Source: Candidatus Tokpelaia sp. JSC189 (GTDB lineage: Bacteria > Pseudomonadota > Alphaproteobacteria > Rhizobiales > Rhizobiaceae). Taken from it: a stretch of 64,000 nt of DNA. Under the pieces are notes generated by a model. It saw only the letters and a program-made list of their open reading frames with translations. It was not told where the DNA came from and did no database searches. Both the position numbers and the translations under genes were made by a program. Each line of letters opens with the position of its first letter. Position 1 is the stretch's first letter. The stretch is from positions 1-64,000 of the forward strand of contig QENA01000038.1 in assembly GCA_003331045.1 (NCBI GenBank). Reading direction: 5' to 3'. Below are positions 18,006 through 27,755 of the stretch, piece after piece.

Positions 18006-18404
18006 ATGGCCTCTTTTTGGAAACAGTTTTTCACATGGTGGAATGGCAGTACAATTGGTACGTGTTTTTTCACATGGCGCAAGGGTAAACGCATTGGTGA
18101 AGATCAATTTGGCAATATTTATTATGAGGGCAGCATTGATAAAGATCATAATCTTCGCCGATGGGTAATCTATAAAAATTATTCCGAAGCTTCAATGATT
18201 CCACCCGGATGGCATGGTTGGATTCATTATCGTACTGATACGCCACCTTTCAAAGAGAATTACCAGCCCCATGAATGGGAAGAATTATATCAACCGAATT
18301 TAACTGGCTCAGATGCAGCTTATAAACCTAAAGGTTCGATCACTCATCATGGAAAGCGACCTTATGTAACCGGTGATTATAATGCTTGGTCTCCAGAAAA
18401 CTAG
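18006..18404 (+). CDS. NDUFA12 (B17.2)-family complex I accessory subunit
   Basis: This 132-residue protein belongs to the NDUFA12 family, a supernumerary subunit of complex I shared by mitochondria and alphaproteobacteria. The family core is visible: GEDQFGNIYYEG, RRWVIYKNYSEASMIPPGWHGWIHYRTD and a C-terminal PYVTGDYNAWSPEN. It is expected on the peripheral arm of the NADH dehydrogenase encoded at 53065-64000. It is not part of that operon and lies next to a DUF2155 gene, the usual Rhizobiales arrangement. Confidence 0.92.
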   Translation: MASFWKQFFTWWNGSTIGTCFFTWRKGKRIGEDQFGNIYYEGSIDKDHNLRRWVIYKNYSEASMIPPGWHGWIHYRTDTPPFKENYQPHEWEELYQPNLTGSDAAYKPKGSITHHGKRPYVTGDYNAWSPEN

Positions 18405-18485
18405 GTTAGTGTGTTGTATTTTCTCATTATTGCTGTAGTTTTTTAAGTTAAAGGTCGTAATATTATTACAAATCATATTTTATAG

Positions 18486-18905
18486 GTGATGATGGTATAT
18501 TTTTTTTATCTGCGCTGGCTTCAGCTAATAACTATCTGCGTAGTAATTTGTGTTATTGCTTTTGTTGTATCTGCCCAAGCTGAGCGTGTCAAAAATCCTG
18601 TAGCAACTTTTTCAGGCCTTGATAAAATTAATGGACGGATGATCACTTTTGATGTTTATCTGAATGAGATGTACCAATTCGGTGCACTGCAAGTTACACC
18701 CCGGGTTTGTTATGCAAGTTCTGAAAGTGAAGCTGCACGTAGCGATGGTTTTGTTGAAGTTAATGAAATTACCCTCGATCGGAAAATTCAGCGCATTTTC
18801 ACTGGTTGGATGTTTGCTGATAGTCCGGGTTTGAATGCCGTTGAACATCCTATTTATGATATCTGGCTTAAAAATTGCAAACAAAGGTCGCTTACGCCTC
18901 GGTGA
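18486..18905 (+). CDS. DUF2155 domain secreted protein
   Basis: A signal peptide or N-terminal anchor (LQLITICVVICVIAFVVSAQA) precedes a DUF2155 domain with the motif VATFSGLDKINGRMITFDV, CYASSESEAARSDGFVEV and FTGWMFADSPGLNAVEHPIYDIW. The 139-residue length is normal. The function of the family is unknown. It follows the NDUFA12-like gene on the same strand after 80 bases, as in many Rhizobiales, which has led to guesses of an envelope role. Several ATGs cluster at the start (18486, 18489), so the exact start is uncertain. Confidence 0.88.
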   Translation: MMMVYFFYLRWLQLITICVVICVIAFVVSAQAERVKNPVATFSGLDKINGRMITFDVYLNEMYQFGALQVTPRVCYASSESEAARSDGFVEVNEITLDRKIQRIFTGWMFADSPGLNAVEHPIYDIWLKNCKQRSLTPR

Positions 18906-19182
18906 ATCCCGACCTTCAGTCGCTTCTAAGAAGTGCTATATTCTTTTAACAATAGAAGGTTACCTGCTCAGAATTTTACGATTTCATGCTCCTGAATATC
19001 CGAATATGCTATAATATTAAGCCTTTTTACCTCTAGCCTGAATACTACTATCATCAAAACAAAAGTGCTTGATCATTTCCATTGAGAAATGCATTTATAG
19101 GAGGAAAAAGCCCATTTTTAAATTAGCAAAGGTATATTCAATAATTTCAGCGCAAAATTATAACATTCCAAATAAAGAAAGG

Positions 19183-21927
19183 CTAACGACCAATAAAACA
19201 ACTTCCTCCTGCCTGTTTATAACGCTCACACATATCCAATGCAGCATTACGGTTGCCAACCGGAATACGAACGCGATAATACGTGCCACGGTTGGGAATG
19301 GTGGCAGGCACAATCAGTAGATCATTGTTACCAATAATATTGCCAAAACGCCGTTTCGCCTCATAAGCAGATTGTTGCGCAGCTTCTCTTGAGGACTGAG
19401 AAGAAATTTGTATATAAAAATCATCGGCTACTATAATAGCACTATTAATTCCTGTACTGTGGGTGTGCGGTATAGAAGTTGGCTCTTCTATGTTTTCAGC
19501 TACCTGCACAGGAGCTTCTGGCTTGTCCGGAATTTCTACCAGCGGCATAATTTCCTTTATAGCATTTATCGTATGAGAAGATTCAGCTTGATTGCTTTCC
19601 TTGAAAGTCGCACTGTTTTTATTCACATCGTCAGGTATATTCATTAGAGAATATTGCTGCGCAGCTGACATAGGAGTTTGAGAAGCAGCAACATCCTTAA
19701 TAACAGCCTCAACTGTACTATCAGCCTGCCGGATATTGCTGCTTTCATTTTTTAGTAAACGTCTAGACCTAAGCACCATCGCTTCCTGATCTGCTTTCGA
19801 TATAACAACAACCTTATGTTCAGAACTAACAGGCGTTGTTGGCATAATATAGACTGGGACACTCTCTGTAGCTGTAGTCTTTATAAGAGATTCCCCTGAA
19901 GAATGATCTAAACTGCTTTCTGTCGCCAAAGGTAGCTGTTCATCTATTATTTTATCGATATCCAATGGTATTTCCGTTTCATCGATAAGGTTTCTTTGCT
20001 TAGCTCTGTTGGGAATATTTCCTTCCACCCAGTTATAAACCGCCTGTTCATGCTCGCTTGGCACTCCTTGATTCGCATTCTGGGATTTTATTTTATTTTC
20101 TTCCTGTTCTGCATGAATGACCACAGGCAGGGAATTTTTTGCATTCTTGGAGAAAAAAAATACATAACTTCCCGTTCCTAGAGCAGTGAATGCCGTCACA
20201 ATAAGACTGCTATAAAACCATCCACGTCGACTTTTACGAAAACTTTTTTCAACATCAGACCTCTCAAGACCTGCTAAGGGAGATGATAAAGCCCAATCAT
20301 ACATAGTATCTATATTCTCCTCATGCCCACCTTTAGAATGTTTCCGAGGAGAAAACCCTTCTACTCCTTGTTCAGGAGGATCGGATACAAAGGAAAAGTC
20401 CTCTTCAGCACTCCGAAAAGCTTTATCAGAAACTAGTGGCCCCATTAACTGATGACTATCCTCTGTAAAGAGGTCCGCAAATTCCTGATCAACAAGATCA
20501 TCACCCCCTAAATCGACTGCTTCATCCTCATGGTGCACTGAAGGCAAATAAAATACTTCAGTTTCTTCAATCTTGGTTTCATTCAGATCAACAGTTTCAA
20601 GTTCAGAAACCTGCCCGTAGTAATGTACATTATTATAATCAGTTGGAGTATCAAAATCAGAAAATGTTTTTTTAACATCCTGATACGGCATTTCAGGGCT
20701 CGCTGCTTCAGTACAAATGTTACTAAGATAAGTTTCTCCCTCTTCGATAGCATAAGCACTATATTCACCATTACCCTGTTTCTCACAGCTCTTATGGACA
20801 GGTTTATCGAATTTCTGCATTTCAGAGCAAGCAATATAACTATAATTATATCCCAACTGAAACCCTAAATAAGGATTATATCTCAATATGCGGGCAGGCT
20901 CAGCCTCATGCTTCTCATTTTTTTCATCCGGCCATGTATTAATTGTGTGTAAAAATTCCTCACCTGAATCTGAAAAAGATTCAGGCTTTACACTAGCACA
21001 AAAAACGCACTCCTGCTTCAGCAAAGGCTCCTGCATCACATGAGTTCTCATTCCAGTATGTGTTGTCTTATAGTCCAACGTATCATGGGCTTGAAATTTA
21101 GGAACATCAACTCGCATTCGTTCCGGCTGGCTTATATTTTGAGCAGAATTTTCTGCACAAACAGCATATTCATTTCTATCTGAAGTATCCGCCATCTGAT
21201 TAGATATATAAGTAGCCCCCTCTTCCCCATGAAGCGGAAGGGTACTTTTACCAGAGATAAAGGTCTCATTTTCAGGATATGTATCCGATAGCTCCTGCAT
21301 AGTGCCATGGCTATTAAACATATCAGAAAAAATCTGATCCTTTGTATTCAGATGGTTCTGTGTGGACTCAGTCTGTAGATATTGCGCAATATTTTTCTCA
21401 TCCTCATGAAATTTTGCATATTGCAGATTCGTACACTCTGTGCCATTTTCGTGATGGCTACCTGCTTCGGTACATGCTGCCTTATCAGGAAAATCATTCT
21501 GCCTGCTTCCATAAGGGTAGGTGATATCATACCGCTCATCCTCAATATCTTTTAGATTGACTGCATTGCAGTCTTCAATATTGAAAACATCCTGTAAAAT
21601 AGGATTGCAATAACCTGGATCCTGGCGAGAAAATAAAGCTTTGTCTCCATAGTCTTTCCCATAATATCCTTTTTCTGACGAACCCTCTTCAACTCCCAGT
21701 ACATTGGGAAGGGAATAATTCCTTTCCTGCGCAGCTTCTACTGCACCATAAGAAGCATAATTATGCTCAAGAGGAGGAAATGGCATAGACTTATTAGCTC
21801 CAGCATAATCACCGGAAGAGACATCCTCTGGTTTGTCATCAAACAGTCTTGCAAGCTCCATGATCGGATCACGTTCGGTTTGTGCTCTACCGTTATCATT
21901 TTTGGATTTACGATCAAAGTCCATCAT
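19183..21927 (-). CDS. large SPOR-domain membrane protein
   Basis: This 914-residue protein has a long acidic, low-complexity N-terminal part of about 560 residues rich in Glu, Asp, Ser and Tyr, one transmembrane segment (FYSSLIVTAFTALGTGSYVFFF, about 566-588), a Ser/Glu-rich periplasmic linker and a C-terminal SPOR domain (about 840-914; DDFYIQISSQSSREAAQQSAYEAKRRFG). SPOR domains bind denuded peptidoglycan at division sites, so a role in cell division is likely. The cytoplasmic region is expected to be disordered. AGGAAATAAG precedes the ATG pair. It sits downstream of argS, as SPOR genes do in Rhizobiales. The long cytoplasmic part is unusual. Confidence 0.88.
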   Translation of the reverse strand: MMDFDRKSKNDNGRAQTERDPIMELARLFDDKPEDVSSGDYAGANKSMPFPPLEHNYASYGAVEAAQERNYSLPNVLGVEEGSSEKGYYGKDYGDKALFSRQDPGYCNPILQDVFNIEDCNAVNLKDIEDERYDITYPYGSRQNDFPDKAACTEAGSHHENGTECTNLQYAKFHEDEKNIAQYLQTESTQNHLNTKDQIFSDMFNSHGTMQELSDTYPENETFISGKSTLPLHGEEGATYISNQMADTSDRNEYAVCAENSAQNISQPERMRVDVPKFQAHDTLDYKTTHTGMRTHVMQEPLLKQECVFCASVKPESFSDSGEEFLHTINTWPDEKNEKHEAEPARILRYNPYLGFQLGYNYSYIACSEMQKFDKPVHKSCEKQGNGEYSAYAIEEGETYLSNICTEAASPEMPYQDVKKTFSDFDTPTDYNNVHYYGQVSELETVDLNETKIEETEVFYLPSVHHEDEAVDLGGDDLVDQEFADLFTEDSHQLMGPLVSDKAFRSAEEDFSFVSDPPEQGVEGFSPRKHSKGGHEENIDTMYDWALSSPLAGLERSDVEKSFRKSRRGWFYSSLIVTAFTALGTGSYVFFFSKNAKNSLPVVIHAEQEENKIKSQNANQGVPSEHEQAVYNWVEGNIPNRAKQRNLIDETEIPLDIDKIIDEQLPLATESSLDHSSGESLIKTTATESVPVYIMPTTPVSSEHKVVVISKADQEAMVLRSRRLLKNESSNIRQADSTVEAVIKDVAASQTPMSAAQQYSLMNIPDDVNKNSATFKESNQAESSHTINAIKEIMPLVEIPDKPEAPVQVAENIEEPTSIPHTHSTGINSAIIVADDFYIQISSQSSREAAQQSAYEAKRRFGNIIGNNDLLIVPATIPNRGTYYRVRIPVGNRNAALDMCERYKQAGGSCFIGR

Positions 21928-22170
21928 CTTATTTCCTAATTGATCGGGCTATCCTTAGCTATAGCTTAATCCTTTGAAATATGCGAGACAAATTGACACT
22001 GTAAATATACTAGACAAAAAAAGGATTAACGCTTTTCAAAAAGCTACCATGCTTGAATAGGCTCAATTGATTCGTAGAAAATAGCATCGCTACCCTCTAT
22101 TCCAAGTTTAAATCGATTGGCAAAATATTTCATATGTGGACTCTTTTAGATTATCCAATAAGCATCCTTA

Positions 22171-23928
22171 TCAGCGCATTTCTGTTGATGCTTCAACGCC
22201 AATAATACCAAGCCCTGAAGCAAGTATATCAGCCACTGCCCACACCATCCCAAGCCGCGCCAGCGTTAGTTCTTTATCTCCTGCCTGAACAAAACGTAAA
22301 GAAGGATTTTCATTACCTCTGTTCCAATGGCTGTGAAAAGCACTGGCCAAGTCATAAAGATAAAATGCCAGCCGGTGCGGTTCCTGATGGAGCGACGCCT
22401 GTTCAATCAGGCGGGGATACTCCGCAAGCTTGCGGATAAGTGCCAGCTCACTTTCATCGCCAAGTCTTCCTATATGTGGAAGCATATCCTCCCGGCATGT
22501 TTCATCAATCTGCAGAATTTCACGTGCCTGACGTAAAACTGAATGGCAGCGCGCACTCGCATACTGTACATAAAAAACTGGATTATCCTTAGATTGCTCA
22601 GTTACCTTTGCAAAATCAAAATCCAGTGGTGCATCAGACTTGCGATAAAGCATCATAAAGCGGACCGGATCGCGTCCCACTTCATCAATAACATCACGCA
22701 AGGTGATAAAATTGCCCGTGCGCTTGCCCATCCGCACCGGCTCACCATCACGATACAGCTTGACAAGTTGGCATAAAAGTACTATTAGTTTGGCTTTTCC
22801 ACCTGAAACAGCCTTAGCGACAGCTTCTAGGCGCTTCACATAACCGCCATGATCTGACCCTAGAATATAAATCATTTCATCGAAGCCGCGGTCATACTTA
22901 TTTTTAAAATAAGCGACATCAGCAGCAAAATAAGTATAGGAGCCATCTGATTTTATCAGTGGCCGATCCATACTATCACCAGCTTCCGTCGAACGCAGCA
23001 GGCTCTGCTCCCTATCTTCCCAGTCTTCCGGCAGATGCCCTTTCGGAGGAGGAATCCTCCCCTTGTAGATATAGTTGCGCAATGCCAAATCATCGATCGC
23101 ACCACGAATAGCCCTAGCATGATCAGCATGCAGTGTGCGCTCTGAAAAAAACACATCATGATGCACATTGAGTGCTAACAGATCAGCTCTAATCAAATCC
23201 ATCATTGCATCAATGGCACGAACCTTGGCAATAGATAACGCACTATCTTCATCTATTGTCAAAAGTGTATCACCAAATTCATCTGCCAGTGTCTTGCCAA
23301 TAGGCACAAGATAATCCCCGGGATAGAGACCTTCAGGAATTGTTTTGATATCCTTTCCCAATGCTTCACGATAACGCAAAAGTACAGATCGGGCGAGAAC
23401 ATCCATCTGGCCGCCTGCATCATTGATATAATACTCCTTCACAGTATCATAACCAGCAAAATGCAAAAGGTTAGCCAACACATCACCAACAACAGCGCCA
23501 CGGCAATGACCGATATGAAGCGGCCCTGTTGGGTTGGCTGAAACATATTCAATATTGACCTTAATATTTCTGCCAATATCAGAACGCCCATAATCTGGAC
23601 CCTGTTTTATCATATCCGCAAGGATGCCACGCCAAAAAATATCTGTCAGGCGTAGATTGATAAAACCTAACCCAGCAACTTCAACGCAAGCAATATCACT
23701 GTCATGACGCAGAAGAGTACTGATACGCTCTGCCAGAGTACGTGAATTTTCACCAACAGCCCTAGCCAAAACCATGGCTGCATTGGTTGTAATATCGCCA
23801 TGAGAAACATCCCTCGGCACTTCCACAAAAATGCCTGACATATCCAAAGAATTTCCATTTTTTGCTTTAATATCAGAATTCTGCAAAAGATTTTTAATAC
23901 GGTTTTCAAATTCAGCGAAGATAGTCAT
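22171..23928 (-). CDS. argS: arginyl-tRNA synthetase
   Basis: ArgRS charges tRNA-Arg. The class I enzyme of about 585 residues has an N-terminal Add-1 domain, the HIGH-like motif [18 protein letters not shown], a Rossmann core with [15 protein letters not shown], and a [11 protein letters not shown] segment in the KMSKS position. The C-terminal helical anticodon domain ends with [22 protein letters not shown] chose the ATG at 23928 because GGGGAT lies seven bases before it; an in-frame ATG at 23940 overlaps that site. It lies between dgt and the SPOR gene on one strand. Confidence 0.97.
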   Translation of the reverse strand: MTIFAEFENRIKNLLQNSDIKAKNGNSLDMSGIFVEVPRDVSHGDITTNAAMVLARAVGENSRTLAERISTLLRHDSDIACVEVAGLGFINLRLTDIFWRGILADMIKQGPDYGRSDIGRNIKVNIEYVSANPTGPLHIGHCRGAVVGDVLANLLHFAGYDTVKEYYINDAGGQMDVLARSVLLRYREALGKDIKTIPEGLYPGDYLVPIGKTLADEFGDTLLTIDEDSALSIAKVRAIDAMMDLIRADLLALNVHHDVFFSERTLHADHARAIRGAIDDLALRNYIYKGRIPPPKGHLPEDWEDREQSLLRSTEAGDSMDRPLIKSDGSYTYFAADVAYFKNKYDRGFDEMIYILGSDHGGYVKRLEAVAKAVSGGKAKLIVLLCQLVKLYRDGEPVRMGKRTGNFITLRDVIDEVGRDPVRFMMLYRKSDAPLDFDFAKVTEQSKDNPVFYVQYASARCHSVLRQAREILQIDETCREDMLPHIGRLGDESELALIRKLAEYPRLIEQASLHQEPHRLAFYLYDLASAFHSHWNRGNENPSLRFVQAGDKELTLARLGMVWAVADILASGLGIIGVEASTEMR

Positions 23929-23960
23929 ATTTATCCCCATGGTACATCCTATCTATGCAA

Positions 23961-25166
23961 TTAGAATAAGTTGACCTTGCGGTCAAACAGACGTTCATAT
24001 TCACGTATAGCATAGTTATCAGTCATACCTGAAAGAAAGTCAGCAACAAGAAGCGCATAGGCTTTATCATCCAGTATCTGCGCATCTCTTTGCCATTCAT
24101 CCGGTAGATATTTATGATCCTGCATATAGATACTGAAGAGTTGTGTCACAACGTGTTCGCCCATATGCCTGCAGCAGAGAACTTTTTCATGATAATATAG
24201 ATTGTCATATAGAAATGTTTTCAGCTCCTTTTCCTGTGCGGCCATCTTGCGAGAAAAACAGATCACAGGACTATCAGCTTTGTAAATATCTTCAACTATC
24301 TCTGGCTGCAAGCAATCGAGCCTTAACTGTGCTTCTGTAATAACATCCTCAACCATTGCAGTAATTTGGCGGCGGAGCAGTTCATAAGCCACGCGCGTTT
24401 CATTAAGATCAGGATAAAGCGTCCGAACATTCCGAATTAGTCGGTCGACAAGCTCCACTTCACCAAATTGTTCAAGCCTTATCACACCAGAACGCAGACC
24501 ATCATCAATATCATGAGCGTTATAAGCAATATCATCGGCAATGGCAGCACATTGGGCCTCAGGCCCGGCAAAATACCCCAGTTCAAGATCAAACAGGCGA
24601 TTGAATTCAGTAATAGACTCGGGAACATCTGTGATAGATGCATGTAGACCGGTCAAAGGCCCGTTATGCTTGACAAGCCCCTCTAGAGTCTCCCAAGTCA
24701 GATTAAGCCCATTAAAACTAGCATAACGATTTTCAAGAGAAGTTACAATCCGCAAAGATTGTGCATTATGATTAAAACCGCCAAATCGAGCCATAATACG
24801 ATCAAGCGCATCTTCCCCAGCATGGCCGAAGGGCGGATGCCCAAAATCATGCACAAGGGCAATGGCTTCAGCAAGGTCTTCATCAAGCCGAAGAGCACGG
24901 GCTAATGCGCGGGCAATCTGGGCTACTTCAATCGTATGGGTCAGCCGCGTCCGATAATGATCACTTTCATGAATAACAAAAACCTGCGTTTTGTGTTTTA
25001 AACGTCGAAAAGCATTTGAATGAATGATTCGATCCCTGTCACGCTGGAAAAGCGTACGCGTTGGGCTGGTTTCCTCAAAAATAAGGCGACCTCGGCTTCT
25101 GATAGGGTCGGTGGCAAAAGTTGCGCGTTGTGCATATCCATAGCCTATGACACCCATATTCATCAT
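23961..25166 (-). CDS. dgt: deoxyguanosinetriphosphate triphosphohydrolase-like protein (HD domain)
   Basis: This 401-residue HD-domain protein is of the dGTPase-like type 2 family that removes triphosphate from deoxynucleotides. Metal-binding motifs are present: [34 protein letters not shown], and [16 protein letters not shown]. The start [21 protein letters not shown] matches Rhizobiales relatives. It is divergent from erpA and co-directional with argS, the conserved order in this group. The physiological substrate range is not known from sequence. Confidence 0.93.
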   Translation of the reverse strand: MMNMGVIGYGYAQRATFATDPIRSRGRLIFEETSPTRTLFQRDRDRIIHSNAFRRLKHKTQVFVIHESDHYRTRLTHTIEVAQIARALARALRLDEDLAEAIALVHDFGHPPFGHAGEDALDRIMARFGGFNHNAQSLRIVTSLENRYASFNGLNLTWETLEGLVKHNGPLTGLHASITDVPESITEFNRLFDLELGYFAGPEAQCAAIADDIAYNAHDIDDGLRSGVIRLEQFGEVELVDRLIRNVRTLYPDLNETRVAYELLRRQITAMVEDVITEAQLRLDCLQPEIVEDIYKADSPVICFSRKMAAQEKELKTFLYDNLYYHEKVLCCRHMGEHVVTQLFSIYMQDHKYLPDEWQRDAQILDDKAYALLVADFLSGMTDNYAIREYERLFDRKVNLF

Positions 25167-25354
25167 ACTTTCTCCGCTTATTATTATGGAGCATTTTTGT
25201 ATTTAAAGAAAAAATATTCCATCATTTTTGTTTCAATTTACCGAAAAATCCTTTCCACAACATCTTTAAAGTTGCTATAATGAAAGGCTAAAAAAGCATA
25301 ATCGACATAATTAACGATAGAGATATTCCTAAGGTTATATAATTGGTCTGATTA

Positions 25355-25678
25355 ATGACTATAACCCTGTCTAATTCAGCGGCAAAGCGCATTGCCGAGA
25401 TTCTGGCCTCTAAGTCGAACAAATACGCTTTACGTATCTCGGTTGAAGGAGGTGGCTGTTCCGGTTTTTCCTATAAATATGACCTAGTTGGACAGAAGAA
25501 CGATGATGATCTGGTCATTGAAAAAGATGGTGCCCGTGTGGTAATTGATTCCGTTTCACTTCCCTTTATGGATGGAACCGAAGTCAATTTTATTGATAAT
25601 CTGATGGGACAGACTTTTGAAATCAAAAACCCCAATGCCATATCATCATGCGGTTGCGGAACAAGTTTTTCAATATAG
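25355..25678 (+). CDS. erpA: iron-sulfur cluster insertion protein (ErpA/IscA family)
   Basis: This 107-residue A-type carrier delivers Fe-S clusters to apoproteins. The three conserved cysteines are visible in GGGCSGFSYKYD and SSCGCGTSFSI. It is transcribed divergently from dgt over a 188-base region. Likely clients in this window include the NuoG, NuoI and NuoF subunits of complex I. ErpA is the best name by gene neighbourhood, although IscA would look similar. Confidence 0.93.
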   Translation: MTITLSNSAAKRIAEILASKSNKYALRISVEGGGCSGFSYKYDLVGQKNDDDLVIEKDGARVVIDSVSLPFMDGTEVNFIDNLMGQTFEIKNPNAISSCGCGTSFSI

Positions 25679-26705
25679 AAATAAAAGTTCAAGTTTTCTT
25701 GTCCGCAATCAAAAGCCCAGAAGGCACTTAATCTGTGATTATACTTCGAAAAATTTTTTTCATCTGTCATATGTTTTACATGCCCTATTATTAATCGTTG
25801 CGCTGCTGAGAGCAAATGTTTCATGCGCTCAGACCGAACAAAAGATTTTTCCACCTTCTAATATAGAAAATATGCAAACTCTGCCTTTTTCCGCACAGGG
25901 CCAATCGACTACTGCAAATGCCACCCTTCAGCTTGAAGCACATATGACACAGGGTAGCCCGACAATTAAAAACGATCTTGTATGGCGTGTTTTTGCTTCT
26001 AAAATCAATAAGAACAATAATTTACCACTTATTGCCTACTCAAAAGGCGGCTCAGTCGAATTCAGTCTAGCACCAGGTGATTATCTTGTTCACGTTGCAT
26101 TTGGCAGAGCAGGTAGCACCCAGCATATAACACTGGAAGCTAACAAGACATTTTCAAAACAGATGGTGCTCAATGCGGGAGGAATAAAATTTAATGCTAT
26201 CCTGCCTGATGGCAAAATTAACGAAAGCCAGTTAAAATTTTCAATTTATGCAGATTCAAATCAAAGTACTGAGCAAGCCCTCATAACCGCGAATGTTAAA
26301 CCGAATACAATTGTGCGGTTAAATGCTGATACTTATCATGTTGTTTCCAACTACGGCACAGCAAATGCTATCGTGCGCTCCGATATAAAAGTAACCGCTG
26401 GGAAACTAACGGAAGTAACCATGCAACACCGGGCAGCACAGATAACACTGAAGGTCATACGCCAGAAAGGTAGTGAAGCAATGGCAGATACGACTTGGAT
26501 TATTATGAATGACTCCGGGGATATTATTCGTGAGATTGCAAACGCCTATGCTTATGTTATTCTGGCAGAAGGCGATTATCTTGCTGTAGCGAAGAACAAG
26601 AGTCAAATTTATCAGAAAGAATTTTCGGTTTCATCTGGAGAAGATCAGGAAATAGAGATCCTTGCAATTCCACAAAATATTGCCGATATTGAGTCAATGA
26701 ACTAA
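25635..26705 (+). CDS. conserved secreted protein of unknown function, start uncertain
   Basis: A signal peptide (HALLLIVALLRANVSCAQ) leads into about 300 residues of beta-rich sequence with repeated modules such as LAPGDYLVHVAFGRAG and LNADTYHVVSNYGTA and LAEGDYLAVAKNKSQ. These resemble Rhizobiales periplasmic proteins of unknown function. The only ATG before the signal peptide (25635) lies inside erpA in another frame, giving an odd 45-residue leader. No ATG, GTG or TTG sits directly before the hydrophobic core. The true start may have been lost, or translation may use a rare codon. It is intact after the signal peptide. Confidence 0.7.
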   Translation: MPYHHAVAEQVFQYRNKSSSFLVRNQKPRRHLICDYTSKNFFHLSYVLHALLLIVALLRANVSCAQTEQKIFPPSNIENMQTLPFSAQGQSTTANATLQLEAHMTQGSPTIKNDLVWRVFASKINKNNNLPLIAYSKGGSVEFSLAPGDYLVHVAFGRAGSTQHITLEANKTFSKQMVLNAGGIKFNAILPDGKINESQLKFSIYADSNQSTEQALITANVKPNTIVRLNADTYHVVSNYGTANAIVRSDIKVTAGKLTEVTMQHRAAQITLKVIRQKGSEAMADTTWIIMNDSGDIIREIANAYAYVILAEGDYLAVAKNKSQIYQKEFSVSSGEDQEIEILAIPQNIADIESMN

Positions 26706-27755
26706 CGCTTTTTTATCGCGTTTGATTAGCTTTAATTTTGCAAAGCACATGGTTATCACAAGCATTTTATAATCTCTGTAAAATAGATAAGGAATTTATG
26801 AATATTTCTCCGATTTACAAAAATCCAGATATTTACTGAATATAATTTAAAGAATTTTATACTTAAGGGTAGGGTAGAATTATAACGTGATAATATCTCT
26901 AGTTAAAAATGGGGTTAATGCTTGGAACAAGTAACTGTTCTTATCTAGTGTGTAGTATATGCAGATACCAATAACCAAGAAATTATCTACCACAATTATG
27001 AATAAAAAACCAAAATTTATTGGAATGAAATTGCCAAAAAACGCAAGCTGCACAATAAAAAATGCCGTACCGGCCAGTTCATTGCGCCTGAAGATTATGT
27101 TCTCAGGTGTTCGCCCATCAGTATCTAAGTTAATAGGCGTTCTTAAAAAATTTTATTCTTGCAATAGATGATTTTCTTTCTGGTGCCAAAAATATATATC
27201 ATCTAACGATGAAAGATAAGTACGTAAACAGAGTTTATGGTCTACTTATGCTAATTTGGGTGCAACACAAACCGATCTGAACGAAAGAAATAATTTATAT
27301 CTTTTACTCATCTGAAAATCTTTAGGCAGGAATGGCAAAAACAGAAAAATGCAACTTCAGTTTCAATAGCTATTGGCTATAAATCAACTGATTGCAATAG
27401 CAAATGTTTCTTCAAGTCAAGCTAGATCGAAAAATAGGCTTATGCCATAAAACCAACAGTTCTATTCAGCCAACACAATTCGGCCATTTTCCTATTCAAA
27501 CAAAGATTAAAGACCTTAGATGTCATAATTACCATTTTACGTAGCAACCCATATTAATGGTAGAATCGATGAACTCCACGGTAATTAACAAGTAAAGCAA
27601 TTCCTATCAGGATAGCTGATACCGCTGAAACAAAAGGCTTAATCTTATTCCGTAATTATTGTTAATGAGATAACCATGTGCTTCTTCTTTATCTGCGTAA
27701 AGCAAAAATAAGTTTTCCTCACGTTTTGCCTAAATGTAAATAAGCTTACCTCTTC
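26706..27755. other. gene-poor, probably decayed 1-kb stretch
   Basis: No intact gene is present between the secreted protein and cckA. One long stop-free minus-strand frame (26880-27160) encodes hydrophobic sequence but lacks a start codon, and is listed separately. The rest is AT-rich with scattered short frames. This is probably the site of one or more lost genes. Confidence 0.45.
26880..27160 (-). pseudogene. startless remnant of a membrane-protein gene
   Basis: On the minus strand, after an in-frame stop near 27155, an open frame of about 90 codons runs to a TAA at 26880-26882. It contains a polar segment with NLDTDGRTPENIIFRRNELA and then hydrophobic stretches such as TAFFIVQLAFF, INFGFLFIIVV and LVIGICIYYTL. 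The alternation fits a multi-pass membrane protein. There is no start codon of any common type at its head. I do not recognise the family. Confidence 0.35.

Noticed and set aside
26959..27171. 70-codon plus-strand frame in the cckA-proximal gap
   Set aside because: The opposite strand of the same bases gives membrane-like sequence, and the plus-strand translation is basic and featureless, so I do not call it a gene.
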